This document shows, in pieces, positions 12,750 to 25,016 of a stretch of 64,000 nucleotides of DNA. The notes beneath the pieces are model-generated. The model made no database searches. It saw only the letters and a list, made by a program, of their open reading frames with translations, and had not been told where the DNA came from. The translations under genes were made by a program, and so were the position numbers. Source of the DNA: Trichobilharzia szidati (lineage: Eukaryota > Platyhelminthes > Trematoda > Strigeidida > Schistosomatidae); assembly GCA_944472155.2 (NCBI GenBank), contig OX235279.1, positions 178,539,868 to 178,603,867 on the forward strand. Direction: 5' to 3'. How positions within the stretch are numbered: position 1 is the stretch's first letter; every line of letters begins with the position of its first letter.

Positions 12750-14092
12750 TCTGAGTCCAAATAGAAGTTTTCAGAAGTAAACTTGTACTTGTGGGTTGTG
12801 TGTACCGACCCCCTTCATCCAGCAGAGAGTATGATAATATGCTCAGCATCATTTTTAATGTTACAGTCAATCTTCCCTTCAGTTATAAAATTATCGGAGG
12901 TGATTTCAACATGCCAGAAGTATCGTGGTCTTCACTCCGAGAACCCCCCAAGATACGATAATCTCCTGAACCCCATCGTCACAGGAGGGTGGACACAACA
13001 TATAAATTCACCCACTAGATCCGAAAATATCCTAGACCTTATTTTCACGAACAACATAACAGCATCTGCAGTACATGTGGGACACGAATTTCCAGGTAGT
13101 GACCATAAAGTAGTAGTGTGTTCTTTTGACATCTTTCCTGAAACAAAACGCAGAGATGAAGCTGACCAGACACCTATTAGATTGTACACACATACTGACT
13201 GGGACTTGTATCAGCACCTAATTAGATGCTCTAGCTGGGACTCGTACCTTTCGAGCGAGGTCCTTAGAGGCAATTCTAAACAATTTTTATCACAATATTA
13301 ATTCAATTCATGACGTCATTGCACCTGAGAAGATTCTTAGCTTCAGATTACCCCAAAGCGATTATACTCCGACATCGTTAAGAAGAAGTCTACGAAAGCA
13401 CTCAATAAAATACTACAGAAATCATGATCTATCATCATTAATTGCTATTACGTCCCTTCTCAATAGAATTGAAGAGTTGAGAAATATAGGCCTCAGAAAC
13501 AAAGAAATGCGGGCCATTCAGCCAACACATAACCCAGAAGAAATAGCGAAACTTTTCAAAAGTAGGTTGACGAACTCTAAAACAGCCTATACGAAACTAA
13601 TATACTTAGACGGCATTGCCTACGAAAATATGGAGGTGATATGTGAACTGTTTAGCAAGCACTTCGCCCAATTATATACCTTAGAGAACAATGAGGTCGT
13701 GGATTTTCCACGTAAAACAGACAAATGTCTAAGTGACATACTTTTCACCACACAAGAGATCGATAAAGCTGTCGCGAATCCTAAGTTTAGTAACACTATT
13801 GATCCAGACGGTATATCTTCCATTCTGCTGAAAAACGGTGGTGGTGACATGAATTTACTCCTACTCAAATTATACTCAATTTGATTAAGTCATGGGACAT
13901 ACCCTACCTGCTGGAAGAAGTCTTATATTGTACTTATCAATAAATATGGGCCTATAGCTGATATCAACAACTACCGCCCCATCAACATCACGTCTGTAGT
14001 TTCATGTGTAATGGAAAAGATAGTAAAGACTCAAATCATTCGGTACTTGCTGTTAAATGACCTACTATCCCCATCCCAATGCGGTTTACAAA
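12750..14092 (+). mobile_element. CR1-like LINE fragment (endonuclease to early reverse transcriptase)
   Basis: Across frame changes the + strand encodes LVLVGCVYRPPSSSREYDNM, YKIIGGDFNMPEVSW, SRSENILDLIFTNN and GSDHKVVVCSFD, which are endonuclease motifs. It then gives a reverse transcriptase start with DPDGISSILLKN, NNYRPINITSVVSCVMEKIV and LLSPSQCGLQK. It stops before the catalytic YADD region. A second fragment with the matching C-terminal part lies at 22385-23129, after 8.3 kb of other repeats. Frameshifts and stops make it inactive. Confidence 0.8.
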
Positions 14093-14319
14093 AGTAGAAG
14101 GCTGCGCATTACTTGCCAAAATTACATTTACGATTTCTAAGGGACTAACATATGACTTTGAAATTAAATAGACTTTCAAGTACTTTATGAACCATTCATT
14201 TATATTTATGGTTCATTATGCATCTCTTATGTTTCACGTCAGCACCTGTACAAAAATGCTAGGTACCTCCCACAATTAACGTAATCGTTTATAATTCCCG
14301 CGTGAAATCGACACACCGT

Positions 14320-16400
14320 ATTTTTGGGTGAGGATAAGGGTGAGGATATAGGCTATGACGTGTTTAATTTTTCCGCGCCTCAGGTTTTCTCGTCTTTCAT
14401 TGGCTGGAACAGTGGTGGCTAATTTGATATTTAATTTGTCCTTGTTAGGTGATGTCGTTGCAGGTTTGTGTGCTTGAGGTATGCGTTGTTTACAAGCATA
14501 TTTGATGAAAACAAATGTAAAATTTGAGTATCCTAACGTTTTCTTTTACTTATTTGTGCATGTACAAGGCTTGGCTTATCATACACTCGGTTTGTTGGCC
14601 TATCGGTTGCAGGCGATGTCAAGGAACCCGTGAGTTCTTTGGCTTTTCTCGATTTTAGGTTATACGTGTAGCATTTTATTGGTGGATATTGCTCAGTGAT
14701 GTATTTCAATGTTGCTTTTTCTACGGAATTATATTGAAACAGTCGTGAGACAGATGGATACTAATTGACAAAGCCTTTTTAGTTTATTGCAGGTAGGCAA
14801 TGCGAGTGAGGGCATTATTTATCCTGTAATATTGTGTGCATAATTCTATTTTTGTTTACTCCTCCACCTTTTGTAGTTAATAATGTGCTGCATAAGTGTC
14901 AACGATGGACATGGTCTCGCAACTCGTGCGCATCTGAAAGCGGGAGAAGTAATCGCACAAGTGGACCATTTTCTTAATATGTAAACAAACTAATGTTGTA
15001 TTATAATAAATATGAACTTTTCATGTAAATCTTGTCTTTCAATTCATGTGTTCGCTTTGTGAGCACGGCATGCTAGACCGGTGCTCCCTAGGACTTGAAC
15101 TCGTTACTATACTTAAGTGTAATTCTGTAGGAACACTATCGACCGATATGCGTGGTGAATTATAAGTAGTTTAGTGGCCCTTAAGTCTCTGTCTACAGTT
15201 ACGTGAAAACGTCTCTTAGTCATACGCAAGTCTGTAGGGAACAATGAAAACAATAGGTAGAACTTAGGCACCGCATTGCAGTTCCAGTTTGTATACGGTT
15301 AGGTGTATTCCAAATCAGTGTATTACTAATATTTAAATTAAAGCATTATGGTAGTCCCTATGACAACGGGTGTTAACGTATACTGTAAAATAAGTTTACA
15401 CATAACGAACAAATAAGTAGGTTGAGCTGTAGCAGTCGTAGTAACATTTCGCTTACGTTTAATTATGCAGTCAAATAAATCACCAAGTATCATCGATAAG
15501 TCTGACATCTGCATCGTCATGCAAAAAACTTAGTTTCACTCAGATAGAATAAGAAAAGTATTGTAAGCAGGATGTTAAACCTATTTAATGAAAAAAATAA
15601 GCAAATGTCTTTACAAAATTGTTTTTCGTAATTATTTCACCCATGTTGAATTGCTGTGACCCAGTTGACTGATGTTACCGGATATCTGTAAATAAGTGAA
15701 TAAAGTGTATGTTTTTAAATCGCTGAAGTAAGGAAGAAGTAATGTTAAAGTTAAACGCTTTATATTTCCATACCTTTGCTGGAAAAGGTTCATTTTCCTT
15801 TTTCATTCTTTGGTGATGACAGCATTCTTCTGTATTTTTTAATTCACACAGAGATTTTTCGTCTTATACAGTATAGCAGCAAGCAAATAATAAGTGTTAA
15901 CTTGTAGACCACTCACAATGAACACTGTACAGAAAACTTCATCACATCTTCATTTTAACCAACTTTTCCTTCACGCACAGAAGCATGCAGTCACTACATA
16001 CACTCAAGCATTGTAACCTGAACATCACAAAATCCCTATAGATAACTTCTTTCATAATAAATGATTTAAACATATGAGCCATAAGTGCATTTTCCATATC
16101 CTTCATAGCCACAAGTAATTCATTAAGGATCTCAGAATATCTTAGTGATCTGAACACGAACAATTGTTAAGACTGGGATAACAGGTGCAGTAGTTGTAGG
16201 ACACACCTGCTAGCTACTAATCGACAGAAAATTGATACTAGTTTTAAGTAGTCTGACATTTCAGGAGGACCATCTGCACTATTCTTCGTAACCCCATGCA
16301 CACTGATATAAACATAATCTGATGCCATTTTTGACAATGAACAATTAAAGCCTTCTGACATTTCAAGTGCAAATGTCAATTAAACTAGTATCATATCTTC
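14320..16400. repeat. Composite repeat block, copy 1 (modules A, B, D)
   Basis: Three modules recur downstream in the same order: A (14340-14550, like 16975-17170, sharing GGTTTTCTCGTCTTTCATTG), B (15050-15850, like 19795-20600, sharing GAACTCGTTACTATAC and AAATGTCTTTACA) and D (15940-16400, like 21940-22390, sharing CATGCAGT and ATGAGCCATAAGTGC). Module C, present in the second block, is absent. No domain-bearing frame is present. Confidence 0.7.
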
Positions 16401-16899
16401 GCCTAAGCAATTTTAAATGGGAACTTCATCATAGTAGATATAATCACCAGGAAATGCAGCAGCCTGTCTCATTCATCGCACGATCTCTTCCATGTGTTAT
16501 GGAATATTTCATTCATCACAGATGATAAAAGAAGTGTCTAACATCCTCAAAACACACATCTAACTTATGTCTGTAGGCTGTTTCTCTTTCAAATGCACGA
16601 TTCTCATAGAATCACTGGGATGACAACAGCCATTGCCTGCAGTCAATTTACAACCATAAGATCTGAAATAACTCACAAAAGACAATGCCTCAATGCTCTA
16701 AAACCCTAATAATAGACATTTTATGCGATATTTCTTCAAAATGATGACTTTTTTATTAGTAATTCGTCTAGGCTGTCATGACAATTTTACGCATTACTAC
16801 GAACACAATACAGAAAAATATTGCATTTTTCGGCTACAGAAGCCTAAAACTAGTCAAATATAATCTATTTTCACAATACTGAGCGATTAGAACGTCTCT

Positions 16900-19800
16900 A
16901 TAGGCGTGAACGCGATAACCCATACAATGCGCGAAAACACATCGTCATAGAACATAGCCTCACTCGAGGATAAACGTTATCGTGTTTTAAATTTACCGCG
17001 TTTTAGGTTTTCTCGTCTTTCATTGGCTAGAACAGCAGTGGTCAGTTGGATTTTTGATTCGTCCTAGGTAGGTGCTATCATGTGCGGCTTTGTGTGATTG
17101 TGCTATGCGTGGTTTGCGAGCAACTTTGATGACTATAAATGTAACATTTGACTATTCTAACGTTGTTTCACTGTTTTTTATACAGATGAAAATGCTCTTT
17201 TCTTTAGAAACTCCTTGAAACTGGTTAGACATTATGGTGGTTATCAGTTACTACGATCCTGTGGGTCCCAATGCATTTCTTAGGTTGTGGTTATACATAC
17301 AGTATTTTCTACTTTGGCATTTCTCACTCACATAGTGTGATATCCTGTGTGTCTTGCGAATTAACTGTGACAAGCTGTGTTAATAATGTGCTCCGCTAAT
17401 TTGCCCTTTTTCTAGAATTCCATTGCAGGTAATAGTGCGAGCGGAAGCAGCACATATGTAAGAAGCTGCGAACGCATTAGAAGACTTTTAAAAGGTGAGG
17501 AACTTATAAATTGTTAAGTGACAACCTTTTTCACATGCCAGTAAGTGGCTACGTTCACGTGCAGAGGAAAAATCGGCGAATGAGTCATTGCATAGTAGTG
17601 AGACAACTTTGTGTAACTTTCATCTAGCTTGTATGTTTCGCTCTAATATTTTTGTCCCTCAGACCACTAACAAAGTATTGTCAAATGTATTCTTTTAGTA
17701 TGATTCGATGGTACAATTACTGGCAGTTGATATTATGTATGCGTAATAGTCATGGTATTTTCTGCACCATTAATGTGCTCCACATTTCAAAAGAAGTGTA
17801 AACTATGATGACTGAATTTGTTGAATACCTAAGTCATGCATGTTAATCATGTAAATGCTTAATTTATGTAAGTGAATTTAATCTGTTTCACTTTTAGGAA
17901 TGTTGAGTCATAATAAGGTCTGTCAGTTATTTAAATTCAGTGGAAGCAGATGTAGTTGCATTCGGGCAAAGACATCCGAAAAACACTGACGAGTATGTTA
18001 CGACTTATGACCAGATACATTTGCATAATCAATTGTGGGAATTGGTTCTACATACAACAGCAAGTGAAGGTAAGTTCGCTCATTCAATTATAACCTTGCA
18101 GATATTCTTTTTTCAGTTCGTGATACCGGATAACTTCGGATGTAGGCATAAAGTTCTGTAGCGGTAAATAATTCCCCAAAATTATTGACCACTCACTAAG
18201 AAAGCTAGGCAAATGGAATGTGAACGTGTCTGGAATCAAGCAATATATTTGCTGTAGCCATAACAATCAGAGCCTAACATCATAAAAGGAGGGAGGGTGG
18301 CGCATGCTGATCAGTAGATATGGTGGTGGACACTAAGGTGAATCACCCCATTCTGCAGGAACAGCAATATGCAATTTGATGGCTCGAGATTTCTATGAGG
18401 GCTTGAATCTTTATCTTGAATAAGATAATAATGATCGCCTGGACAGATCATGCTTCTACCTTTAAACATATACCATTCGGTCAGCCTATTGCTGAGATGC
18501 GACCACGTGGGCTCTGCACAGATTTATGGGGTATCTTATAAATTGACATGCTTTCCTTTGTCGTATCTTCGAATATCACTTAACAATGTCTCATCTCATA
18601 CATTTTCTAATAACGTCTTCACTTGCTCATTATATTCCACTAAACCTAACATTTTATAGCTCTTTATGAATTTGATTCGACTTATTTTATTCCTATTCTC
18701 TATAGGGTACGTTGTGCACCAAACACAAAAAGGTATGAAATTAAAACAACCGGCTTGTGGATAATTGTATTAAACCGAAAGTGGACAACATGATAGTAAA
18801 ACCTATAGGGTAGCATTATACATTGCAAAGGAACTTTGTCAACCTAGGGATTATAGTCTCCCATTGTATTTCCTTTATGAATGCATATATTAATGATGCA
18901 TTGCATTTACCTATTTCATTACACTTTAATGATTCACCTTTCAACCTTTACTTTTCTAAAACAGCTTACTATCCCTTGTAAACGTTGTACTTACCTCAAT
19001 ATTGGTTGGTTATCGTATGCCTACAACTACGGGTTGAAAACGAAATGAAGTCGACTTTCCTGCGCAACCTGGAGGACTGCTGTTTAATTCAATAATGATA
19101 CGACATGGGTCAGACAAAGAGTGTATTTATACATATATCAAATATTTAGCTGTTCAAATATTACTAACTTGTAGACAATCTACTATTTGACATTGTATGA
19201 TACTTGATCGTGTCTGTAAAAATGGCATGCATTTTCATGTAAATTTATGTTTATATGAAAATATAAAATTATTATTATAATCATCTCTGGACATTGGATG
19301 CTGACACTCACTGTTTAAGTCGACTTGTTTAGCTGAAGGCTTCCGAGCAAGCATCCTTTCCATTTGGTACTCCGTCGTGTCACGTGCGTGCACGATCACT
19401 GGCCAGCTAAGCATTCACTTTGGCCCACGATTTGATACCGAAGTATGACTCGTACTTTGGAGGATCAGTCTTGCCTTTTGCTTTGTCTTTGGTACACGAG
19501 AGACGAATACTATAGAAGTTGTTGGTACAAGATCTTGCGTCAGTATACTCCGTACAATTCGTAAACGTCGATACCGTCAGCCTACAAACTTCTGTTTACT
19601 CGAATTGCGAAGAATTTGAAGGTGACGCGATTTGGACACTGGGAAGTTTCCGTCGAATAATGAGAGATACTTCCCAAAAGAAGACTTTTATGTTGACTGT
19701 GCACATGCCGTATATGTTAATAAACTTGTTTGCGCTGCAGCGAAATAAAATTTTCTATCTAAAGTTCTTGTGTTCTACATGATATACTTGCAGTAGGATT

Positions 19801-22390
19801 ACGGCATGCGAGACCGGTACTCTCTAGAATATGAACTCGTTACTATACATAAGTGTAACTCTGTAGGAACGCTATCATCGATAAAAGTGGATAATAATAA
19901 GCGCTTTATTCAAGCTTAAACATCTGTCTAAAGTTACGCGATTACGTCTCCTAGTCATAGGTGAATCTGTAGGGACCAATGACAAAAATACCTAACTTCA
20001 GTATTTGAAAAATAAGAATGGGACTTAGGCACTTCGCTGGAGTTCGATTTCGTATAAGGTTGAGTGTATTCAAAAGTAGTGCAATGCTATTATTTCGCTC
20101 AAAGCGTGATGTCAATCCATATGGTTACGGGTGTTGACGTGTAGTGTAAAATGAAGTGTACACGAGATGAATAATTGAATAGGTTGAGTTGCAGCAATCG
20201 TAGTAAGATTTCGCTTACGTTGAACTATGCCAACAGTTACTTTCTCAGGCTTCATTGATCAGTCAGGCCTCCATCTCGTCATGATGACAAATTTAGTTTC
20301 ACTCAGATAAAATAGGAAAAGTATGGTAATCAGGATGTTAAATATGTTTAATGAAAAATAATAAGCAAATGTCTTTACACAATTGTTTTTCGTAATTATT
20401 TCGGCGATGTTGAATCGCTGTGACCAGGTTGACTGACGTTTCCGGACATCTGCAAATAAGTGAATAAAATGTATTTTTCAATCGCTGAAGTTAGAAAAAA
20501 GTAATGTAAAAGTTGCACGCTTTATATTTGCCTACCTTTGCTGGAAAAGGTTCATTCTGTTTTCTCATTCTTTGGTCATGACAGCATTCTTCTGTGGTTG
20601 AATTAGATAAGTGCTATTTTAGTGACAAGTAAATTGGAAGATCTGCAAGCTTAAAATTCGTAAGACAACATAACATGTAAGATCTCTCACGGATTTCTGT
20701 AGGACCCATGGGGTAGCCTTGATGTTTTGGCATCATTCTGAACTTTGGAAAGATGATTTACAAATGTAAAATGTAATAATCATCGAAACCGCAGTAATAC
20801 TTTTAATAATAATTATATATATTTCGTATAAACGGGTAAGTTTACATGAAATGCATGCCATTTTTACAGGCACGATCAATTATGGTACAAATTACAATTG
20901 TGAATTGGCATACATTATCACTTTTTAAAAAGTTCAAATTGTTGAATTACAGTACAAGCATCGGAACAGATTCTTATAATTGTTAATTTGTAGATCTTTT
21001 ACGAAGGTCTCCACGGAAGTTGAGCGACAACCCAAACTTCGTTCCATTTCCTGATGATAGTAATGGCCCATCGATAAACAACATATTTGAGTGAGTACTA
21101 TGACCCCACATGCTTGAACGCTATTTTAGGAAGAGGAGAAAATCCTGCACAGCTACAAAGTGGTATAAAACGCAATCACGAATAGTACATTATTGGAAGT
21201 ATGTTTACAAGAAAAATAAAAGAAGAAGCTATACAGTACTTGATATGATAGTGCACATTTGCAATGTATGATGCTAACCATATTGGTCTTACCATGAAAA
21301 ACTATGAAGTTTTCTATGAAAATATAGTTATTGTCGAACATGAGTGTTGTTGTTATGTTTTTTATCGTCAGAGCAACCGAACTTGATGCGAGAGAAGAGT
21401 GTGAATGAAAAAAATAAAAAGTAAATTTCAGTTTTATTAAAGGCCTAGGAAGTTGAGATAAAATAGAGTATAATAGTAGTTAGATAGAAGGATTGTCGTG
21501 GAGTATATAAGTAACATTTCAGATAGAAGTGGCCTGAAGGATTAGAACCTGTTCGTTATGGTGACCTGGAAGATATCTGGCAAACTTGTGTATGGCCCAC
21601 GGGGTAGCATCTTGACAAGAAACTGAGCAGGCTTGTAGATGTTTGGAGCGAAAGCATTATTTTTTATAAGTTAAATCTGTATAGTCATTATTGTATTGGT
21701 TTTTCAAATATTTTTTATACATTCAGTGTCTAAACTCATGTTTAATTCTCGAGCCGCCAAAATAATGCATGTTGCTGCCCTACAGATCGGAGCGATTCAT
21801 ATTTGTGACCACTACCAAATCTGCTGATCGGCATGCACCACCCTTTCTAGCTGTTCGGAATTTTTTCCTTTGGTGCAGTTTCTTATCAACAGTTCGCAGT
21901 CTTCATAGTGAGTTTATAGGAAACTTTATTCTATCTTTATTTTCACCAACCGTACCTTCACGCACAATAGCATGCAGTAACTACATACAGTCAAGCACTA
22001 TAACCTGAATATCACAGAATCCCTATGGATAACTTGTTTAATAATAAATGCTTTAAAGATATGAGCCATAAGTGCTTCTTAAAAATCCTTCATAGCCACA
22101 AGTAGTTCATTAAGGAGCTTAGATTATCTTAATGATCTGAAAAGGAATAATTATTAAGATTGATATAACTTAATTAACAGGTTTAGTAGTTGTAGGACGC
22201 AGGTGCTAGCTACTATTCGACAGAAAGCTGACACTAATTTTTAGCAGTCTGACATTTTAGAAGGACCATCTATACTATTCTTCCTGACTCAGTGCACACT
22301 GATATCAACATAATGTGATGCCATGTTGTGCACTGAGCAATTACGGTCTCTCGAAATTCCACGCGACAATGTAAATTAAACTAGTATCAC
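16900..22390. repeat. Composite repeat block, copy 2 (modules A, B, C, D)
   Basis: A longer tandem copy of the block at 14.3-16.4 kb: module A at about 16975-17170, B at 19795-20600, C at 20805-21860 (also at 10690-11770) and D at 21940-22390. Between A and B lie 2.6 kb without a counterpart in copy 1, including exon-like segments at 17429-17494 and 17941-18069. The class of repeat is unknown to me. Confidence 0.65.
17429..19755 (+). CDS. Candidate small multi-exon gene of unknown function
   Basis: Three exon-like segments have compatible phases. Segment 1 (17429-17494) lies between ATTGCAG and G|GTGAGG and encodes NSASGSSTYVRSCERIRRLL. Segment 2 (17941-18069) lies between ATTCAG and G|GTAAGT and encodes VEADVVAFGQRHPKNTDEYV and LHNQLWELVLHTTASE. 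A possible last segment from about 19515 after ACTATAG encodes EVVGTRSCVSILRT, then RKRRYRQPTNFCLLELRRI and a stop. An AATAAA lies near 19743. The first two segments are 66 and 129 bases, both phase 1. I recognise no family, no start exon is identified, and a chance pattern in repeat DNA is possible. Confidence 0.3.
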
Positions 22391-23129
22391 ATCTGGCTGG
22401 CTCTGCATAGGCTGTCCCAGCCTAGAACTCGACCTAGCAATTCGGGGCCACAAAATCCCCACACTCAAATCTGTGCTAGACCTAGGACTGACATATTCAC
22501 ACAATCTATCATTTTCTGAACATATCTCGAAACAAGTATCGAAATCACGCAGACTTATTGGTTTCCTACTCAGGAATTTCTACAGAAGTGAATCCAGAAT
22601 ACTACTGTACAAGGTTTTTGTGCGCCCACTCCTAGACTATTGTTCATTCATATTTAGTAGTATACGCATAGAAGACAAACTAAAAGTAGAAGGAGTACAG
22701 AGGTACTTCACGCTGAAAGTAATCGGAACCGAAAACGGCACAAACTACTCTACCAGATGTGAAATTTTAGGACTAGAAACATTATGGTTAAGACGACTGC
22801 GACTAAATCTGGTACTCTTCTATAAACTACTTAACCACATAGTGTATACCCCTACTAATTGTACTCTGTTTTCAGAAGACACTGGATATAACCTTAGACA
22901 CACTCAAGGTACGAAGGCTATAGAACAATGTAAAACAGCCACCAGGCAAAGATTTTTCATGATTAGGTATGCCCAAATAAGGGACAAACTACCTCAGGAA
23001 ATGCGACTAGCAAGATCACTGGTGTCCTGTGAAAAGGCTCTTAATGACACACTAAGTGGGTTTGCAAGTGATACCAGTGCTAATTCCCATGTAAGAGCTT
23101 CAGAAATTATTGGCCCATTTAATGTGTGA
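22385..23129 (+). mobile_element. CR1-like LINE 3' fragment
   Basis: A frame encodes KSVLDLGLTYSHNLSFSEHI, SRRLIGFLLRNF, LLYKVFVRPLLDYCSFIFSS, LKVEGVQRYFTLKV, LGLETLWLRRLRLNLVLFYK and DKLPQEMRLARSL. This is the C-terminal segment of CR1-group ORF2 after the polymerase. It begins about where the fragment at 12750-14092 would continue after losing some 190 codons, so the two may be parts of one interrupted and deleted element. Confidence 0.8.
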
Positions 23130-23880
23130 ACTTAGAGACTACACCTCTTGTTTCTTTTGCCTTTATATATAATTTCAGACAAAAAAGCAGCAGTCATGAA
23201 AATAACACCCATACAAATAAGAGTCGATCGAATTATGTCTACTTGATACAAAGCGTGAACCATAACCAACATACGAATGAAATATGAGAAAACAACATCA
23301 AGACTTACCACAACATCACATGGAAGGATATAAGTTACTTAGACATCATTTATAATCCACCAACTGGTCTCCTTTCCAAAAGGAATGGGGCGATATTTTA
23401 TCCACAGTGGTGAGGAAACACATAAATCCACAGTTCCGGTTGTATACACTCAGTGGAGATTGCAGCCAACAAAGTAATGCATTTAAGCATATGCATACTT
23501 CCCATAATCATGGCGACACCGTGGAATATGTCAAAATTGCAGAGTAATCAAACCCAACACGCGATGTAATTAACTAAATCTGAAAGGCAAACAAGTTGTA
23601 GTACATATTAGAATATTCGTCCATCTGTCGATCATGGTGACAAATCCAAATTACTACCTATACAGCGCCAATAAACCTGGATATCTGTGAAATGACGAAA
23701 ATATGCTGACAGATGCATTTCAGATCCCACTGACTCATTCGATAGAGAAATTCTGCTCCTGCATATATTACTGTAAGACGCATTTTATTGTTTTATGAGG
23801 GAATTGACTTCAAGCTTTATTTATTTTCCCAAGTATGTGTAATCCATCCAACGCATACTGGGTTTTTTTGTTAATGTGAA
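23130..23880. other. No feature recognised
   Basis: AT-rich sequence after the LINE 3' end. No conserved frame or repeat landmark seen. Confidence 0.35.
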
Positions 23881-24912
23881 GTCAATATCTCTATATTTCT
23901 TGATGTGTTCCATTGAATCACCAGTTATCCGATTTTCCCCACAAACTAAAGATAAAATGACAGCAACCATGTTATTTAACCGTAATCCATGTAATCTAAA
24001 TATGTAACTTAAATAATACTTATCCATGCCTATACAACTTGTGTGTCCTATATTTGAATGAATAAATATGTACCTTATTATATTATCATTACTAACTATG
24101 CTTACTAATCGTATGTGTAATTTATCGAATTGATGATGCCTGTAAACTGACGTCCTTCATGTACAAAAATGAGAATATATTATTATTTTTGTTCCTGACT
24201 ATGTGTTATGTAAGAATAATTCAGATCTTGACTATTTGAGAGAAATAGATGCTTGAAAATTATTTGTGATATAAGTGTTATTGTTATTTGCTGTTGAGGT
24301 TTTAACATGTTTAGTCTTTTGAGTCTGGAGACCAAGTGAAGATTTTACCTTATTTTTCCGGGTCAGTTATCTTCTTGCATTCATCTCGTAGATGAATATT
24401 GGCTGCTCGAATTCAGAAAATGAATTTATGAACTTTTATAAGGAGGCGGCTATAGCTTCTTCAGCCTCTTCCCAGGCTAATAAATTTATTATAGTCTTCC
24501 TCGGGTTGAAGGCAGTAAGAAGTATTCTAGCATAGTCGACAACAAGGCGATTCAAACAGAATATAGTGAAATCGACTATAGGAAAAAAGCAGTGATGAGT
24601 GTTGTTCACGGTTAATAATAATAATATATTCTCATTTTTGTACATGAGGGATGCCAGTTTACAGGCATCAGCAATACGATAAATTACATATACGACCAGT
24701 AAGCGTATTTAATAATAGTAATTTAATAAAATACATTTTTCCCACCTGTGTGAGACACATCAATTGTACAGGCATGGATAAGTATTATTTACATTACATA
24801 GATTTGGTTTATGGTTAAATTACATGGTTGCTGTCGTTTTTGTCTTTGGTTTGTGGGAACAATGTGATAACTAGTCATTCAGTGGAGCTCATCAAGAAAT
24901 ATAGAAATTCGT
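23881..24912. repeat. Large inverted repeat, arms about 300 bp
   Basis: The left arm (about 23881-24192) and right arm (about 24616-24912) are reverse complements with scattered differences. Shared blocks include TTTACAGGCATCA, GCATGGATAAGTATTATTTA, CATGGTTGCTGTC and TCATCAAGAAATATAG. The central 420 bp has no recognisable domain. The layout resembles the PLE inverted repeats in this window, but no reverse transcriptase or GIY-YIG remnant lies between the arms. A hammerhead-bearing SINE abuts the right end. Confidence 0.75.
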
Positions 24913-25016
24913 CCTAGTTTGGGACTCTTCAGCAGTATGTGCCCCCCGGGATTCGAACCCAGGACTTCCTGGTTACAAGGCGAGCTCGTAGACCATTGAG
25001 CCACTGGGACCCGATC
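24900..25016 (-). repeat. tRNA-derived SINE with hammerhead core (Sm-alpha-like)
   Basis: Read on the minus strand, a tRNA-like head starts GGTCCCAGTGGCTCAATGG and has the B box GGGTTCGAATCCC. The body follows with ACTGCTGAAGAGTCC and CTAGGACGAA. The latter is a hammerhead core (CUGAAGA, four-pair stem II GUCC/GGAC, GAA), with A15.1 changed. Schistosome Sm-alpha repeats are known to combine a tRNA-like pol III head with a hammerhead; this copy is truncated after the core. Confidence 0.75.

Noticed and set aside
23821..24027. Minus-strand open frame MDKYYLSYIFRLHGLRLNNM
   Set aside because: It falls inside one arm of the large inverted repeat and is not preserved in the other arm.
24941..25016. 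Functional tRNA gene
   Set aside because: A and B boxes are good, but the acceptor and anticodon stems do not pair and a hammerhead body follows, so it is a SINE head.
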